Shown: positions 9,048 to 17,577 of the stretch, piece after piece | How positions within the stretch are numbered: position 1 is the stretch's first letter | Layout of the letters: each line of letters opens with the position of its first letter | Assembly: GCA_024640785.1 (NCBI GenBank) | Contig: JAHEEI010000005.1 | Location: 1 to 40,074 of the forward strand | Source: Pseudomonadota bacterium | Lineage (GTDB): Bacteria > Desulfobacterota > WTBG01 > CAIYCZ01 > CAIRTM01 | Direction: 5' to 3' | Length of the DNA: 40,074 nt | Translations under genes and position numbers: made by a program | The notes under the pieces: generated by a model | Told to the model about the DNA's origin: nothing | Seen by the model: the letters and a program-made list of their open reading frames with translations, nothing else | Database searches by the model: none

Positions 9048-9392
9048 ATGAGAGAGCTGATACAGGTCCTTAAAGCGGTTTCTGACAAAAACCGCATTAG
9101 AATCATAAAGATGCTTGAACAGAAAAAGATGTGCGTCTGTGAACTTTCGGCTGTACTTGAGATTACTCAGCCCAGTGTTTCCAAGCATTTAAGCATACTA
9201 AATAATGCAGGCATTTTGAAAGACGAACGAAACGGCCAGTGGATAGACTATTCATTAAATGATGAAATAATAAATCAGTACGCCCCGACCATAAAAAATA
9301 TCATCAGGGAATATCTGAACAGCGACCCCACAATAAAAGATGATTTGAAAAAAGCAAAAAATCATTCGAGAAAAGATAACTGTAAAAAATAA
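9048..9392 (+). CDS. arsR: ArsR/SmtB-family arsenite-responsive repressor
   Basis: A 114-residue winged-helix regulator. The metalloid-binding motif C29-V-C31 (MCVCEL) lies at the start of the recognition helix, as in classical As(III)-sensing ArsR proteins, followed by the helix-turn-helix ITQPSVSKHLSIL. The lysine-rich C-terminal tail may carry a further cysteine ligand (NCKK). It leads the operon acr3-arsC and is preceded by a promoter and dyad that it probably represses. Binding of arsenite to the cysteines would release the DNA. Confidence 0.92.
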   Translation: MRELIQVLKAVSDKNRIRIIKMLEQKKMCVCELSAVLEITQPSVSKHLSILNNAGILKDERNGQWIDYSLNDEIINQYAPTIKNIIREYLNSDPTIKDDLKKAKNHSRKDNCKK

Positions 9393-9408
9393 AATATAGG
9401 AGAATAAA

Positions 9409-10537
9409 ATTAAAACTGACGCCATAAAAAACGACAGAAAAATGGCCGGCATCTTTGAGCGGTACCTCACACTCTGGGTGGGACTCTGTATCGCGGGAGG
9501 AATCGTGCTTGGCAGAATTGCCCCCCGGCGTGGCACATAAGCTGGACAGCATGGCTTTTTTTGTAAATAGGATGCCCATAGTTTCCATTCCCATAGCCAT
9601 ACGCCTTTTTTTCATGATGTATCCGATTATGGTCAAAATTGATTTTGCCAGTGTTGTAAAGACCCGAAAAAGTAGCAAACCGGTTCTCCTGACCCTTTTT
9701 CTCAGCTGGTGTATCAAGCCGTTTTCTATGTACGGCATTGCAATTATTTTTCTGGGATTTCTCTTTCGAGAACTTATCGGTGCAGAAGCAATGGATATTG
9801 TAAAAATGCCGTTTGGACTGGACCTGCCCATGGGGGCAACCCATGGCGCAGGCACGGTGATACTCCAGATAGGTATAAAAGCACTACAACTTCCCCTCTG
9901 GCGCAGCTATTTTGCCGGATGCATTCTGCTCGGCATTGCACCTTGTACAGCCATGTTTTTGGTTTGGGGTTATCTGGCCCGGGGTAATGACGGTCTCACC
10001 CTAGTCATAGTGGCCATCAATTTGTTTACCATGCTGCTGCTTTACGGCATTCTGAGCGGATTTTTGCTCGGCGTCGGCAGCCTGCCAGTTCGGCAGGCCT
10101 TATTGCTTTCTGTTGCCATATATGTTGCCCTACCCTTGGCAGTAGGTTATATTTCCCTCAAACTAATCATCGCTGCAAAGGGAGAAACATGGTTTAAAGA
10201 GGAATTTCTTCATTTACTCATCCCCATTACGATCATTTCCCTACTGACAACACTGGTACTTCTGTTTAGCTTCAAGGGTGACGTTATCCTGGCAAATCTT
10301 CCGACCATCCTCTGGATCGCAGTTCTCCTCTTTATCAAGACTATACTGATCTTCGGACTGGGGTACTGGCTTGCCAAACTGTTTAACCTGACCTATGAAG
10401 ATTCAGCACCAACGGCCTTGATCGGTGCATCAAACCATTTTGAGGGTGCTATCGCAACATCCGTCATGCTTGTCGGATTTTGCAAACACACCCGCAACTC
10501 CTTTCGACACAGCACAGCTGAAGACCTAAATCATTAA
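9409..10537 (+). pseudogene. acr3: Arsenite efflux permease Acr3/ArsB, frameshifted and internally deleted
   Basis: The protein is clearly an Acr3-family (BART superfamily) arsenite exporter: [17 protein letters not shown] at the N-terminus, [30 protein letters not shown] with the functional cysteine, and LIGASNHFE near the end. Three defects are visible. (1) The well-placed TAGGAG site leads to ATT at 9409 rather than ATG; the first ATG in that frame is 9442. (2) The N-terminal frame stops at 9538-9540, and the rest continues in the +1 frame. The shift is at a run of six C residues (about 9520-9525), where five would give the expected [12 protein letters not shown]. (3) Near the C-terminus [14 protein letters not shown] runs straight into [11 protein letters not shown], lacking the 25 or so residues of the last helix. 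It is most likely inactive; a sequencing error could explain only the C run. Confidence 0.8.
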
Positions 10538-10574
10538 ACTGTAAAAACTTACCGCAGAGAAAGGAACTTAACGC

Positions 10575-11012
10575 ATGGATATTTTAGCAAAAAAAAAGAT
10601 TCTCTTCCTGTGTACCGGCAATTCCGCTCGCAGCCAGATGGCGGAAGGGCTGATCCGACATTTTAGAGGGGAAGAGTTTGAAAGCTTCTCTGCAGGAATT
10701 GACCCAAAAGGTGTTCACCCAAAAGCACTTGAGGTAATGAAGGAAATAGGTATTGATATCTCAGGCCAACATTCCAAACATCTTGATGAGATCAAAAACA
10801 TCGAGTTTAATTATGTCATCACCCTTTGTGACCACGCTGAGAAGAACTGCCCTCTTTTCTTTACCAAAGGTAAACGTATCCATAAAACCTTCAGTGACCC
10901 CGCAACAGTAAAGAAAAAAGGTGACGATATTACGGCTTCATTTAGAATTGTCCGCGATCAGCTGAAAGAATATATCCTTGATTTTACAGACGACGAGGAT
11001 GATATTGCATGA
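10575..11012 (+). CDS. arsC: Arsenate reductase, thioredoxin-coupled (low-molecular-weight phosphatase fold)
   Basis: A 145-residue enzyme that reduces arsenate to arsenite. The anion-binding loop C13-TGNSARS-20 is intact, the shuttle cysteines C85 and C92 lie in TLCDHAEKNCP, and the general acid D108 is in SDPA. This is the pI258-type arrangement, which is recycled by thioredoxin, not the glutaredoxin-dependent E. coli type. An AAAGGA site precedes the ATG. It follows acr3 by 37 bases, and its stop overlaps the start of a truncated permease gene. If acr3 is inactive, the arsenite produced would need another exporter. Confidence 0.93.
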   Translation: MDILAKKKILFLCTGNSARSQMAEGLIRHFRGEEFESFSAGIDPKGVHPKALEVMKEIGIDISGQHSKHLDEIKNIEFNYVITLCDHAEKNCPLFFTKGKRIHKTFSDPATVKKKGDDITASFRIVRDQLKEYILDFTDDEDDIA

Positions 11013-11143
11013 AACTAAGAAACGAATCAAAACCCCTCTTTCTGATAACGGGTATCTTTCTTATCCTGTATTATATACCTGTCGGCTTTGTCCGACTTGA
11101 AAAGGCTCTGATCGAAGCCATCTACCTTTTCTGCAAGACATGA
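11009..11143 (+). pseudogene. N-terminal stub of an ArsP-like (DUF318) permease
   Basis: The ATG overlaps the arsC stop (ATGA), typical of an operon. The 44-residue product has one membrane segment (FLITGIFLILYYIPVGF) followed by RLEKALIEAIYLF, which resembles the start of the predicted permeases often found in arsenic operons. It then stops at TGA (11141-11143) with the whole body missing. I read it as the 5' end left by a deletion. Confidence 0.5.
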
Positions 11144-11254
11144 ATGCGTAATCTGTGGGACGAAGAGTTAGGGCAGATGAGAAAGACTGTTGGAAGTGAG
11201 TTTCCAACCTGCAAAGGATGTATCTGGGTGCAGGGCTTAGTTAGATGTCCGTAG
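11144..11254 (+). pseudogene. C-terminal stub resembling a radical SAM/SPASM protein tail
   Basis: Directly after the permease stop, and in the same frame, lie 36 codons beginning MRNLWDEELGQMRKTV and ending GSEFPTCKGCIWVQGLVRCP. The NLWD...FP-CKGC pattern resembles the auxiliary cluster end of SPASM proteins. It has no ribosome site of its own and looks like the 3' remnant of a second gene joined to the permease stub by a deletion. Its end overlaps the convergent binding-protein gene by 18 bases. Confidence 0.4.
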
Positions 11255-12814
11255 TTCGTTCCACTTTTCCATGACTGGAATCGGAGCAACAGAGTACTCC
11301 TTAACCCATGGCTGACAGACAGCCACCGATGCCTTGTGCCAGAAAAATATCCAAGGCGCTTGATCTATGATTATCTCTTCAATTCTTTTATACAGCTCAG
11401 ATCTTTTTTTATCATCCAGGACCTTAACCGCCTGAGACAGAAAGTCATCAACCTTGTTATTGTAAAACCTGCTCCGATTCCCTCCTGGACCTCGATTTGT
11501 TGAATGAAAGGTGGGAAAAAGAAAGTTTTCAGCATCAGGATAGTCTGCCCACCATGAAAGCCAGAAAGACTGGGCCTCTCCCTTTGTTACTGTCTCTAAA
11601 AATGAACTCCATTCAAGCTGTACAATATCTGCCCCAATATTTATATCCTTCAAATAACTTTGGATAACCAGACACAGATTAAGATTTTCTATGTCTGCAG
11701 TTTGATATATCTTCATGGAAAACCCCTTCGGATACCCGGCCTCTTTTAAAAGTTTTTTTGATTTTGCCGGGTCATATAAATACCTTTCTTCAACTGGAAA
11801 TTTTCTTAAGATCGGCGGTATGGGCCCTGATGCAGGCGTTCCCCTTCTGTTCATGATTGAAGAAAGTATCTTTTCCCGGTCAATGGCATAACTTAAAGCC
11901 TTTCTCACTCTTGGATCATTGAAAGGTTTTTTTTCACAGTTAAATCCAAGATAATACGTGTTCAGCCCGGGAGCAGTTTTAATCTGCCCTTTCCACTTCG
12001 GATCATCTGCATATCTTTTATATTCTGAAAAAATAATTTCCGGCAAAACATCAATGCTGCCTTTTTCAAACTCCACCATAGCGGTAAAGTCTTCAGGAAC
12101 AATTTTGTAATAGATTCCCGAAATATTCGGTCCCTCTCCAAAATATTTATTATTTGCCCTGAATACTATAAACTGATTATGATTCCAGGTATCAAGCACA
12201 AAAGGGCCGGTACCTGATCCATGAAACGAAAAATCAGCGCCCCATCTTGCCACTTCTTCCCTAGGAACAACGTATGCTGTTGTAAGACCCAGAAAACATA
12301 AAAAAGGCGCAAACGGTTCATCAAGTCTGATTTCTATTTCATTTTCACTAATTATAGATATCCCTGAAACATGATCGGCTTTTCTGTTCATATACTCTTT
12401 TGCCCCTTTTATCCGTGACAGCACCCAGGTCCGCGGAGAACGGGTTTCAGGATCAAGAACACGCTCAAATGAATATTTAAAATCAGAAGCCATAACTCTT
12501 CTACCGTTAAAAAACATCACATCTTCTTTAAGTTTGAACCTGTAATTCAGGCCATCTTCAGAAATTGTCCAGGCTTCAGCAATATCAGAAACCGGTGAAA
12601 GATTTTCATCAAAGGCAACAAGCCCGTTATAAAGTTTTGCAGCAATTCGGGCACCGTCAACATCAACTATAAGAGCTGGATCAAGAGTTGTGGGATTTGA
12701 TTTAAGCCGCACACACAGATATTCGGGAAAAAGTCTCTCGCTTTCTTTTGTACAAGAAAAAAGAACGATTGCCATGATTATAAATAATGCTTTATATCTG
12801 AATAAGTTTTTCAT
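11237..12814 (-). CDS. Peptide/nickel-type ABC transporter solute-binding lipoprotein (SBP family 5)
   Basis: A 525-residue extracytoplasmic binding protein of the OppA/DppA family. The N-terminus MKNLFRYKAL...IVLFSC is a lipoprotein signal with a plausible lipobox and lipidated C21. Family hallmarks follow: NPTTLDPALIVDVDGARIA, LAEAWTIS-like text at about 80, FKLKEDVMFFNG, AYVVPREE, KALSYAIDREKIL and the C-terminal YKRIEEIIIDQAPWIFFWH. Such proteins deliver oligopeptides or similar ligands to an ABC permease, but no permease or ATPase gene is next to it. It may serve a transporter encoded elsewhere. It converges on the broken end of the arsenic operon. Confidence 0.9.
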   Translation of the reverse strand: MKNLFRYKALFIIMAIVLFSCTKESERLFPEYLCVRLKSNPTTLDPALIVDVDGARIAAKLYNGLVAFDENLSPVSDIAEAWTISEDGLNYRFKLKEDVMFFNGRRVMASDFKYSFERVLDPETRSPRTWVLSRIKGAKEYMNRKADHVSGISIISENEIEIRLDEPFAPFLCFLGLTTAYVVPREEVARWGADFSFHGSGTGPFVLDTWNHNQFIVFRANNKYFGEGPNISGIYYKIVPEDFTAMVEFEKGSIDVLPEIIFSEYKRYADDPKWKGQIKTAPGLNTYYLGFNCEKKPFNDPRVRKALSYAIDREKILSSIMNRRGTPASGPIPPILRKFPVEERYLYDPAKSKKLLKEAGYPKGFSMKIYQTADIENLNLCLVIQSYLKDINIGADIVQLEWSSFLETVTKGEAQSFWLSWWADYPDAENFLFPTFHSTNRGPGGNRSRFYNNKVDDFLSQAVKVLDDKKRSELYKRIEEIIIDQAPWIFFWHKASVAVCQPWVKEYSVAPIPVMEKWNELRTSN

Positions 12815-13209
12815 TTAAAATAAAAATCCCTAATTAAACTCAGAAGAATTGACTCTATTTTCTCACTGGGTCTTCTATGTAAAATATTTTTCTAACATTC
12901 TATTAATATATTTTATATTTTTAATATCTTTTTATTGAATAGCAATATTATGCATTATTATATAATTGATCAAACAAGTTTAAGCATGGAAAACCCACCT
13001 TAAGAAATAATAGAGCTCAATAGGAAAACTTAAGCTATGATTATAAATATATATTATAAGATAAAATATTTTTAAACTTAAAATTAATCAGAAAACGGCT
13101 TACCCTCAATTTAATTGACATATCAAAAATTTGCGATTAATCTCATACTTAGTCTGTGAAGAAGACTTCTTTCGGAAAATCACAAAATGATTATTATCTA
13201 GAGAACAAA
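12815..13209. other. AT-rich divergent intergenic region
   Basis: About 395 bases separate the binding-protein gene (leftward) from glmM (rightward). The stretch is very AT-rich with several near-homopolymer tracts. Apart from a candidate glmM promoter near its right end I see no gene, RNA motif or strong hairpin. Confidence 0.6.
13115..13143 (+). promoter_or_regulatory. Possible promoter for glmM and the GGDEF regulator
   Basis: A perfect TTGACA (13115-13120) is followed after 17 bases by a weak -10 box, TAATCT (13138-13143). A start near 13150 would make the GTG at 13156 virtually leaderless, which favours the ATG at 13210 as the glmM start. Confidence 0.4.
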
Positions 13210-14559
13210 ATGACTAAAAAACTGTTTGGAACTGACGGGATAAGAGGCATAGCAAATACATACCCAATGACTGCTGAAGTAGCGCTGAACATCGGACGGG
13301 CGGTTGCCCATCTCTTTAAAAAAGAAAAACACCGAACAAAAATAATCATCGGCAAAGACACCAGAATTTCAGGATATATGCTTGAAGAAGCAATCGTATC
13401 CGGAATATGTTCAATGGGGGCAGATGCTTACATAATGGGACCGCTTCCAACACCGGGAGTATCTTATATGGCCGTAAGCCAAAGAGCTGATGCCGGGATT
13501 GTTATTTCCGCCTCCCATAACCCCTACCATGATAATGGCATAAAAATATTTTCAGGAGACGGTTTTAAGTTACCGGATGAAAAGGAAAAAGAGATCGAAA
13601 AGTTCTTTTTTAATGGCCATCAAGAGCATCTACCAGCTCCGGGAAATCTCGGCAAGGCTTATAGAATTGAAGATGCAGAAGGAAGGTACATTGTTTTTCT
13701 GAAAAACACCTTTCCAAGAAATGTTTCAATGGAAGGAATGAAAATTGTTCTAGACTGTGCAAACGGAGCAACCTACAAGGTAGCACCCCATGTCTTCTGG
13801 GAACTGGGCGCTGATATTCATACAATTCACAATGACCCTAATGGACTTAATATTAATGATGCGTGCGGATCGCAATATACCAAAGACCTTTCAAAGGCCG
13901 TACTCAAGGAAAAAGCAGCCATGGGCATGGCTTTTGATGGTGATGGTGACAGAATAATTGTTGTTGATGAAAAGGGAAACACCTTAACCGGAGACCAGAT
14001 CGTAGCCATCTGCGCTAACACATTAAAAAAAGAGCACCGCCTTAAAAAGAACACTGTAGTGACTACCGTAATGTCAAACAAGGGCCTTTCAAACTTTTTC
14101 AGAGATATGGGGATAACGCATCTTAGATCAGATGTTGGTGACCGATATGTCCTGGAAAAAATGCTTAAAACAGGTTCAGCAATCGGAGGAGAAGACTCCG
14201 GACATATTATTTTCCTTGACCATCATACTTCCGGGGACGGTATAATATCCGGACTTCAGCTGGTTGCCACCGTGCTCAAAGAAAATAAGTCTCTTTCTGA
14301 ACTGGCCAAGATGGTAACCGTCTATCCGCAAGTCCTTATAAATGTTAAAGTAAAAACAAAGCCTAAAATCACAAGCATACCTGAAATTGTTGAAATAATC
14401 GAAAAGACTGAAAAAGAGCTCGGCGACAACGGAAGAGTTCTAGTACGATACTCCGGCACAGAGCAAATCTGCCGTATAATGGTTGAAGGCCCGGATGAAA
14501 AAACCACAAAGACTTATTGTAAAAATATCTCAAAAGTTGCAAAAAAATTACTAAATTGA
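13210..14559 (+). CDS. glmM: Phosphoglucosamine mutase
   Basis: It converts glucosamine-6-phosphate to glucosamine-1-phosphate on the way to UDP-GlcNAc for peptidoglycan and lipopolysaccharide. The product is 449 residues, close to the E. coli length. FGTDGIRG stands at 6-13, the catalytic phosphoserine is S102 in VISASHNPYHDNG, the metal loop is DGDGD at 243-247, GGEDSGH marks the sugar-binding domain, and VRYSGTEQICRIMVEGPD is the phosphate-binding domain. An upstream in-frame GTG at 13156 would add 18 residues unlike the family, so I prefer the ATG. Its stop overlaps a possible TTG start of the next gene, so both are probably co-transcribed. Confidence 0.95.
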   Translation: MTKKLFGTDGIRGIANTYPMTAEVALNIGRAVAHLFKKEKHRTKIIIGKDTRISGYMLEEAIVSGICSMGADAYIMGPLPTPGVSYMAVSQRADAGIVISASHNPYHDNGIKIFSGDGFKLPDEKEKEIEKFFFNGHQEHLPAPGNLGKAYRIEDAEGRYIVFLKNTFPRNVSMEGMKIVLDCANGATYKVAPHVFWELGADIHTIHNDPNGLNINDACGSQYTKDLSKAVLKEKAAMGMAFDGDGDRIIVVDEKGNTLTGDQIVAICANTLKKEHRLKKNTVVTTVMSNKGLSNFFRDMGITHLRSDVGDRYVLEKMLKTGSAIGGEDSGHIIFLDHHTSGDGIISGLQLVATVLKENKSLSELAKMVTVYPQVLINVKVKTKPKITSIPEIVEIIEKTEKELGDNGRVLVRYSGTEQICRIMVEGPDEKTTKTYCKNISKVAKKLLN

Positions 14560-14576
14560 AAGTTAAGATTTTCCAA

Positions 14577-15572
14577 ATGCAAAAACATGGACAATCCCAA
14601 AAAAATGATTTAACAGTAGAAGACAAAAACAGTTTTGAAACCAGCGCCATCAGACTGCTTGTTGTCGATGATGAAGAGTCCCCAAGAGAAGCGCTTGGGG
14701 AACTGCTTGCCGCTCACAATTTTAAGGTCAAAGCTGTGGGCACAGCAAGAGAAGCTCTGGACATCCTTGAACAGGATTCCTTCGATCTGATTATCTCGGA
14801 TCTCATAATGCCGAAAATGGACGGCATAACCCTTACCAAAAACATAAAATCAATGGGGATTGAAACACCCGTGATCGTTATCACTGCTTTTGCAACAATC
14901 GAACATGCAGTCGAATCTATGAAAGCAGGAGCCTTCGACTTTATTACAAAACCATTTAACTATGAACAGATCAAGCTGATCATAAATAAAGCTCTCGAAA
15001 ATAAGCGTCTGAAAAAACTTGCTATGGAGCGGGAATATTATAAAAAGCTTTCAGACTGCGACGAATTAACAGCGCTTTTTAATTATCGTTATTTTAATGA
15101 AACCCTTGAAAAAGAAATCCAGAGAAGAGAACGTTACAACAGACCTCTTACGCTCATGATGATAGATATTGACAATTTCAAGGCTACAAATGATACGTTT
15201 GGACATCTTGTAGGGGACACCGTCTTGAAACAGGCTGCAACTTTAATAAAGAGGAACACCCGTGGTTGCGACCTTGTCTCACGTTACGGAGGAGATGAGT
15301 TCAGTGTTATCTTGCCTGAAACCACCGAGGAAGAAGCCCTGATTGTTGCATACCGTATTCGAGAGGCAGTTGATGAATTCAGCTTCAAGACTTTCGAAGG
15401 TAAATCAATTTCCGATCTGAGCGTAACAATTGGCCTGTCTTCCCTGCCTGACAAATCAAAAGATAAAAGGGAACTTATAGATACCGCTGACAACGCCCTG
15501 TACAAGGGGAAAGCTAAAGGCAAAAACTGTGTGGTTATTTATAATAAAGACGAAAAAATCCAGCAGGAATAA
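14577..15572 (+). CDS. Response regulator with GGDEF diguanylate cyclase domain
   Basis: A soluble two-domain regulator that probably makes cyclic-di-GMP. The receiver domain has DDE at its acidic pocket and the phospho-acceptor in IISDLIMPKMDG. The cyclase domain begins DELTALFNYRYF and contains the intact active site RYGGDEF. The product-inhibition I-site RxxD (RGCD) sits exactly five residues before it, so feedback control is expected. The start is uncertain: the ATG at 14577 is used here, but a TTG at 14556 overlapping the glmM stop (TTGA) would add seven residues, and neither has a strong ribosome site. No partner kinase is adjacent. Together with the HD-GYP regulator at 6.7-7.8 kb it gives opposing cyclic-di-GMP activities in this window. 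Confidence 0.92.
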   Translation: MQKHGQSQKNDLTVEDKNSFETSAIRLLVVDDEESPREALGELLAAHNFKVKAVGTAREALDILEQDSFDLIISDLIMPKMDGITLTKNIKSMGIETPVIVITAFATIEHAVESMKAGAFDFITKPFNYEQIKLIINKALENKRLKKLAMEREYYKKLSDCDELTALFNYRYFNETLEKEIQRRERYNRPLTLMMIDIDNFKATNDTFGHLVGDTVLKQAATLIKRNTRGCDLVSRYGGDEFSVILPETTEEEALIVAYRIREAVDEFSFKTFEGKSISDLSVTIGLSSLPDKSKDKRELIDTADNALYKGKAKGKNCVVIYNKDEKIQQE

Positions 15573-15757
15573 TTTTTCAGACTTAATAAATGGCTTTCAC
15601 TGCATTGAGGTTAAAATCATAAATCCCAGCTCAAAACATTACTCCTTAAAAAACAATGTGTTACCATAGTATTTCAATTGTATTTCCTCATATTTCCTGA
15701 TATATTATTTCTTCTTAACAAAAAGACAAATACTGGCTTCACTGAAGGAGTAATAAA

Positions 15758-16768
15758 ATGGAGTTTAAAATTGGAATTTTCGGTATAACAGGAATGGTCG
15801 GCAAAGAACTTCTAAAAGTTCTTTTTGATAGAAATTTTCCGGTTAAAGAGCTTAGTGTATATGCCTCAGAAAGATCCGTTGGCAAGAAAGTTGAGACACC
15901 TCTTGGAACAAAGACCGTTATAAATGCTGATTCAGTAGATTTTTCAGAGCTTGATATCGCACTTTTTGCAATCGGCGGGAACTGGCCGAAAGAGAATGCA
16001 AAAAAAGCAATTGATGCGGGTTGCTTTGTAATTGATAATTCATCAACCTTTAGATATGACGACGACGTACCTCTGGTAATTCCCGAGATAAATCCCGATT
16101 CAATCGGGGATTCGAAACTTATTGCAAATCCAAACTGTACAACAGCAATTGCAGCTATACCTTTATGGCAGATATATAAAAATTTTGGTCTGAAAAAGGT
16201 CATTATTTCTACATACCAGGCTGCCAGCGGAGCAGGAAACGGAGGCATGGCAGAGCTCGAAAAAGAAACCCGAAAAGTACTTGCAAATGAGAAAGCAGGC
16301 TGTGATATTTTCAGACATCCCATTGCTTTTAACGTTATTCCTCATATTGATGTTTTTCAGAAGAATCTGTACACAAAGGAAGAGATGAAGGTGGTTTGGG
16401 AAACACAAAAAATATTTGGGAACAAAAACATACCCATTTCCTGCACCTGCGTCAGGATCCCCACCATGAGAGCTCACTCTGAAAGTATTGTGGTTGAGAC
16501 TGAAAAACCGGTAACCCCAGAAAAAGCCCGAAAAATATTCGAAAAAACCCAAGGAATCATTTTAAAAGACAGCATTGAAGACTGTGTCTATCCAATGCCT
16601 CTCACTGCAAGTGAAAAGTATGATGTGGAAATAGGAAGAATTCGTCAAAACCTAATATTTGGAGATCATGGTCTTGAATTCTTTGTCTGTGGAGACCAAA
16701 TCCTAAAAGGAGCAGCATTAAACGCTATACAAATAGCAGAAGTTGTCGCATCTAAGTTGCAAGGCTAA
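15758..16768 (+). CDS. asd: Aspartate-semialdehyde dehydrogenase
   Basis: NADPH-dependent reduction of aspartyl phosphate to aspartate semialdehyde, the branch point to lysine/diaminopimelate, threonine and methionine. The 336-residue protein has the nucleotide-binding start FGITGMVGKELLKVL (GxxGxxG), the catalytic cysteine C127 in ANPNCTTA and the catalytic histidine H240 in RIPTMRAHSES. AAGGAG lies just upstream of the ATG. It stands as a single gene between the GGDEF regulator and cysC. No aspartokinase gene is nearby. Confidence 0.95.
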   Translation: MEFKIGIFGITGMVGKELLKVLFDRNFPVKELSVYASERSVGKKVETPLGTKTVINADSVDFSELDIALFAIGGNWPKENAKKAIDAGCFVIDNSSTFRYDDDVPLVIPEINPDSIGDSKLIANPNCTTAIAAIPLWQIYKNFGLKKVIISTYQAASGAGNGGMAELEKETRKVLANEKAGCDIFRHPIAFNVIPHIDVFQKNLYTKEEMKVVWETQKIFGNKNIPISCTCVRIPTMRAHSESIVVETEKPVTPEKARKIFEKTQGIILKDSIEDCVYPMPLTASEKYDVEIGRIRQNLIFGDHGLEFFVCGDQILKGAALNAIQIAEVVASKLQG

Positions 16769-16800
16769 TTTAATTAAAGGATAGCGAGAGCAAGTGAAAA

Positions 16801-16920
16801 AACTTAAAATTTAATGCGCTCAAATCCGATGGAGTGCGGCATACCCGAAGTATGCTGCAATGACCAAGGGATACAGAGTAACGCAGAAATTGGACTTTTT
16901 ACGAAACTTTCAAAGTTAAA
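16801..16920. other. Intergenic segment resembling a short dispersed repeat
   Basis: This more GC-rich stretch between asd and cysC includes a phrase like GCAGAAATTGGACTTTTTAC followed by GAAACTTTCAAAG. I recall similar phrases as intergenic repeats in Desulfobacterales genomes, but only one copy is present here, so repetition cannot be shown from this window. Confidence 0.25.
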
Positions 16921-17538
16921 ATGGAAAAAACCAAAAGCAGCAACACGGTATGGCATAACGCCGCCATTACAAAACGGGACAGGGAAAAACGCTTTGGTCA
17001 AAGAGGTGTCGTGCTCTGGTTTACAGGTTTATCCGGATCCGGCAAATCAACTGTTGCCAATGCTGTTGAAAACAGACTTTTTGAAATGGGTTATCACACC
17101 TATGTTCTGGACGGAGACAATGTGCGTCACGGACTGAACAGCGACCTCGGTTTTTCTGAAACAGACCGGACAGAAAACATTAGAAGACTTTCAGAACTGG
17201 TTCATCTTTTTACCGATGCCGGACTTATTGTTCTCTCGGCATTCATATCTCCTTATAGAAAAGACCGAGAAAACGCACGAAAACTTTTAAATACAGGTGA
17301 TTTTTTTGAAGTCTTCTGCAGATGCGATATCTCGGAATGTGAAAAAAGAGATCCCAAGGGTCTTTACAATAAAGCAAGAGCAGGAGAAATACCTGAATTT
17401 ACCGGAATATCATCATCCTATGAAAAACCTGAGAATCCTGAGATAATAATTAATACAGATAAGGACCGTGTTGAAAAGTGCGCAGAAAAAATAATTGCTC
17501 ATTTAAAAAAAGAAGGGGTTCTAAACAGAAACATCTGA
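16921..17538 (+). CDS. cysC: Adenylyl-sulfate (APS) kinase
   Basis: It phosphorylates APS to PAPS with ATP. The 205-residue protein has the P-loop GLSGSGKST (36-44), the APS-binding [17 protein letters not shown] (64-80), the RTENIRR motif and the phospho-acceptor-type serine S110 in [25 protein letters not shown] is the family's C-terminal lid. No sat, cysD or cysN gene is adjacent. In a sulfate reducer this enzyme would serve sulfation or assimilation rather than respiration, which uses APS directly. No clear ribosome site precedes the ATG, but conservation begins within the first 25 residues ([15 protein letters not shown]). Confidence 0.94.
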   Translation: MEKTKSSNTVWHNAAITKRDREKRFGQRGVVLWFTGLSGSGKSTVANAVENRLFEMGYHTYVLDGDNVRHGLNSDLGFSETDRTENIRRLSELVHLFTDAGLIVLSAFISPYRKDRENARKLLNTGDFFEVFCRCDISECEKRDPKGLYNKARAGEIPEFTGISSSYEKPENPEIIINTDKDRVEKCAEKIIAHLKKEGVLNRNI

Positions 17539-17577
17539 CAGAACCCTTCAACTATTCAGTTGGCTTAGGCTTGGCCC

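Noticed and set aside
9304-9855. 183-codon minus-strand frame across arsR and acr3
   Set aside because: It is antisense to two recognised genes, has no protein-family resemblance, and arises from the codon pattern of the opposite strand.
11141-11143. A second possible selenocysteine codon (C-K-T-TGA, a CxxU-like motif), with a hairpin GTTGGAA/TTCCAAC at 11189-11208
   Set aside because: The hairpin loop is more than 50 nucleotides after the TGA, too far for the bacterial SECIS model, and the two flanking peptides look like stubs of unrelated proteins joined by a deletion.
13156-13209. GTG start giving glmM an 18-residue extension
   Set aside because: The added residues are not part of the GlmM family, and a start just after the probable transcription start is unlikely.
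17512-17549. Hairpin between the cysC end and tal as a terminator
   Set aside because: The stem has a bulge and no T run follows on either strand.
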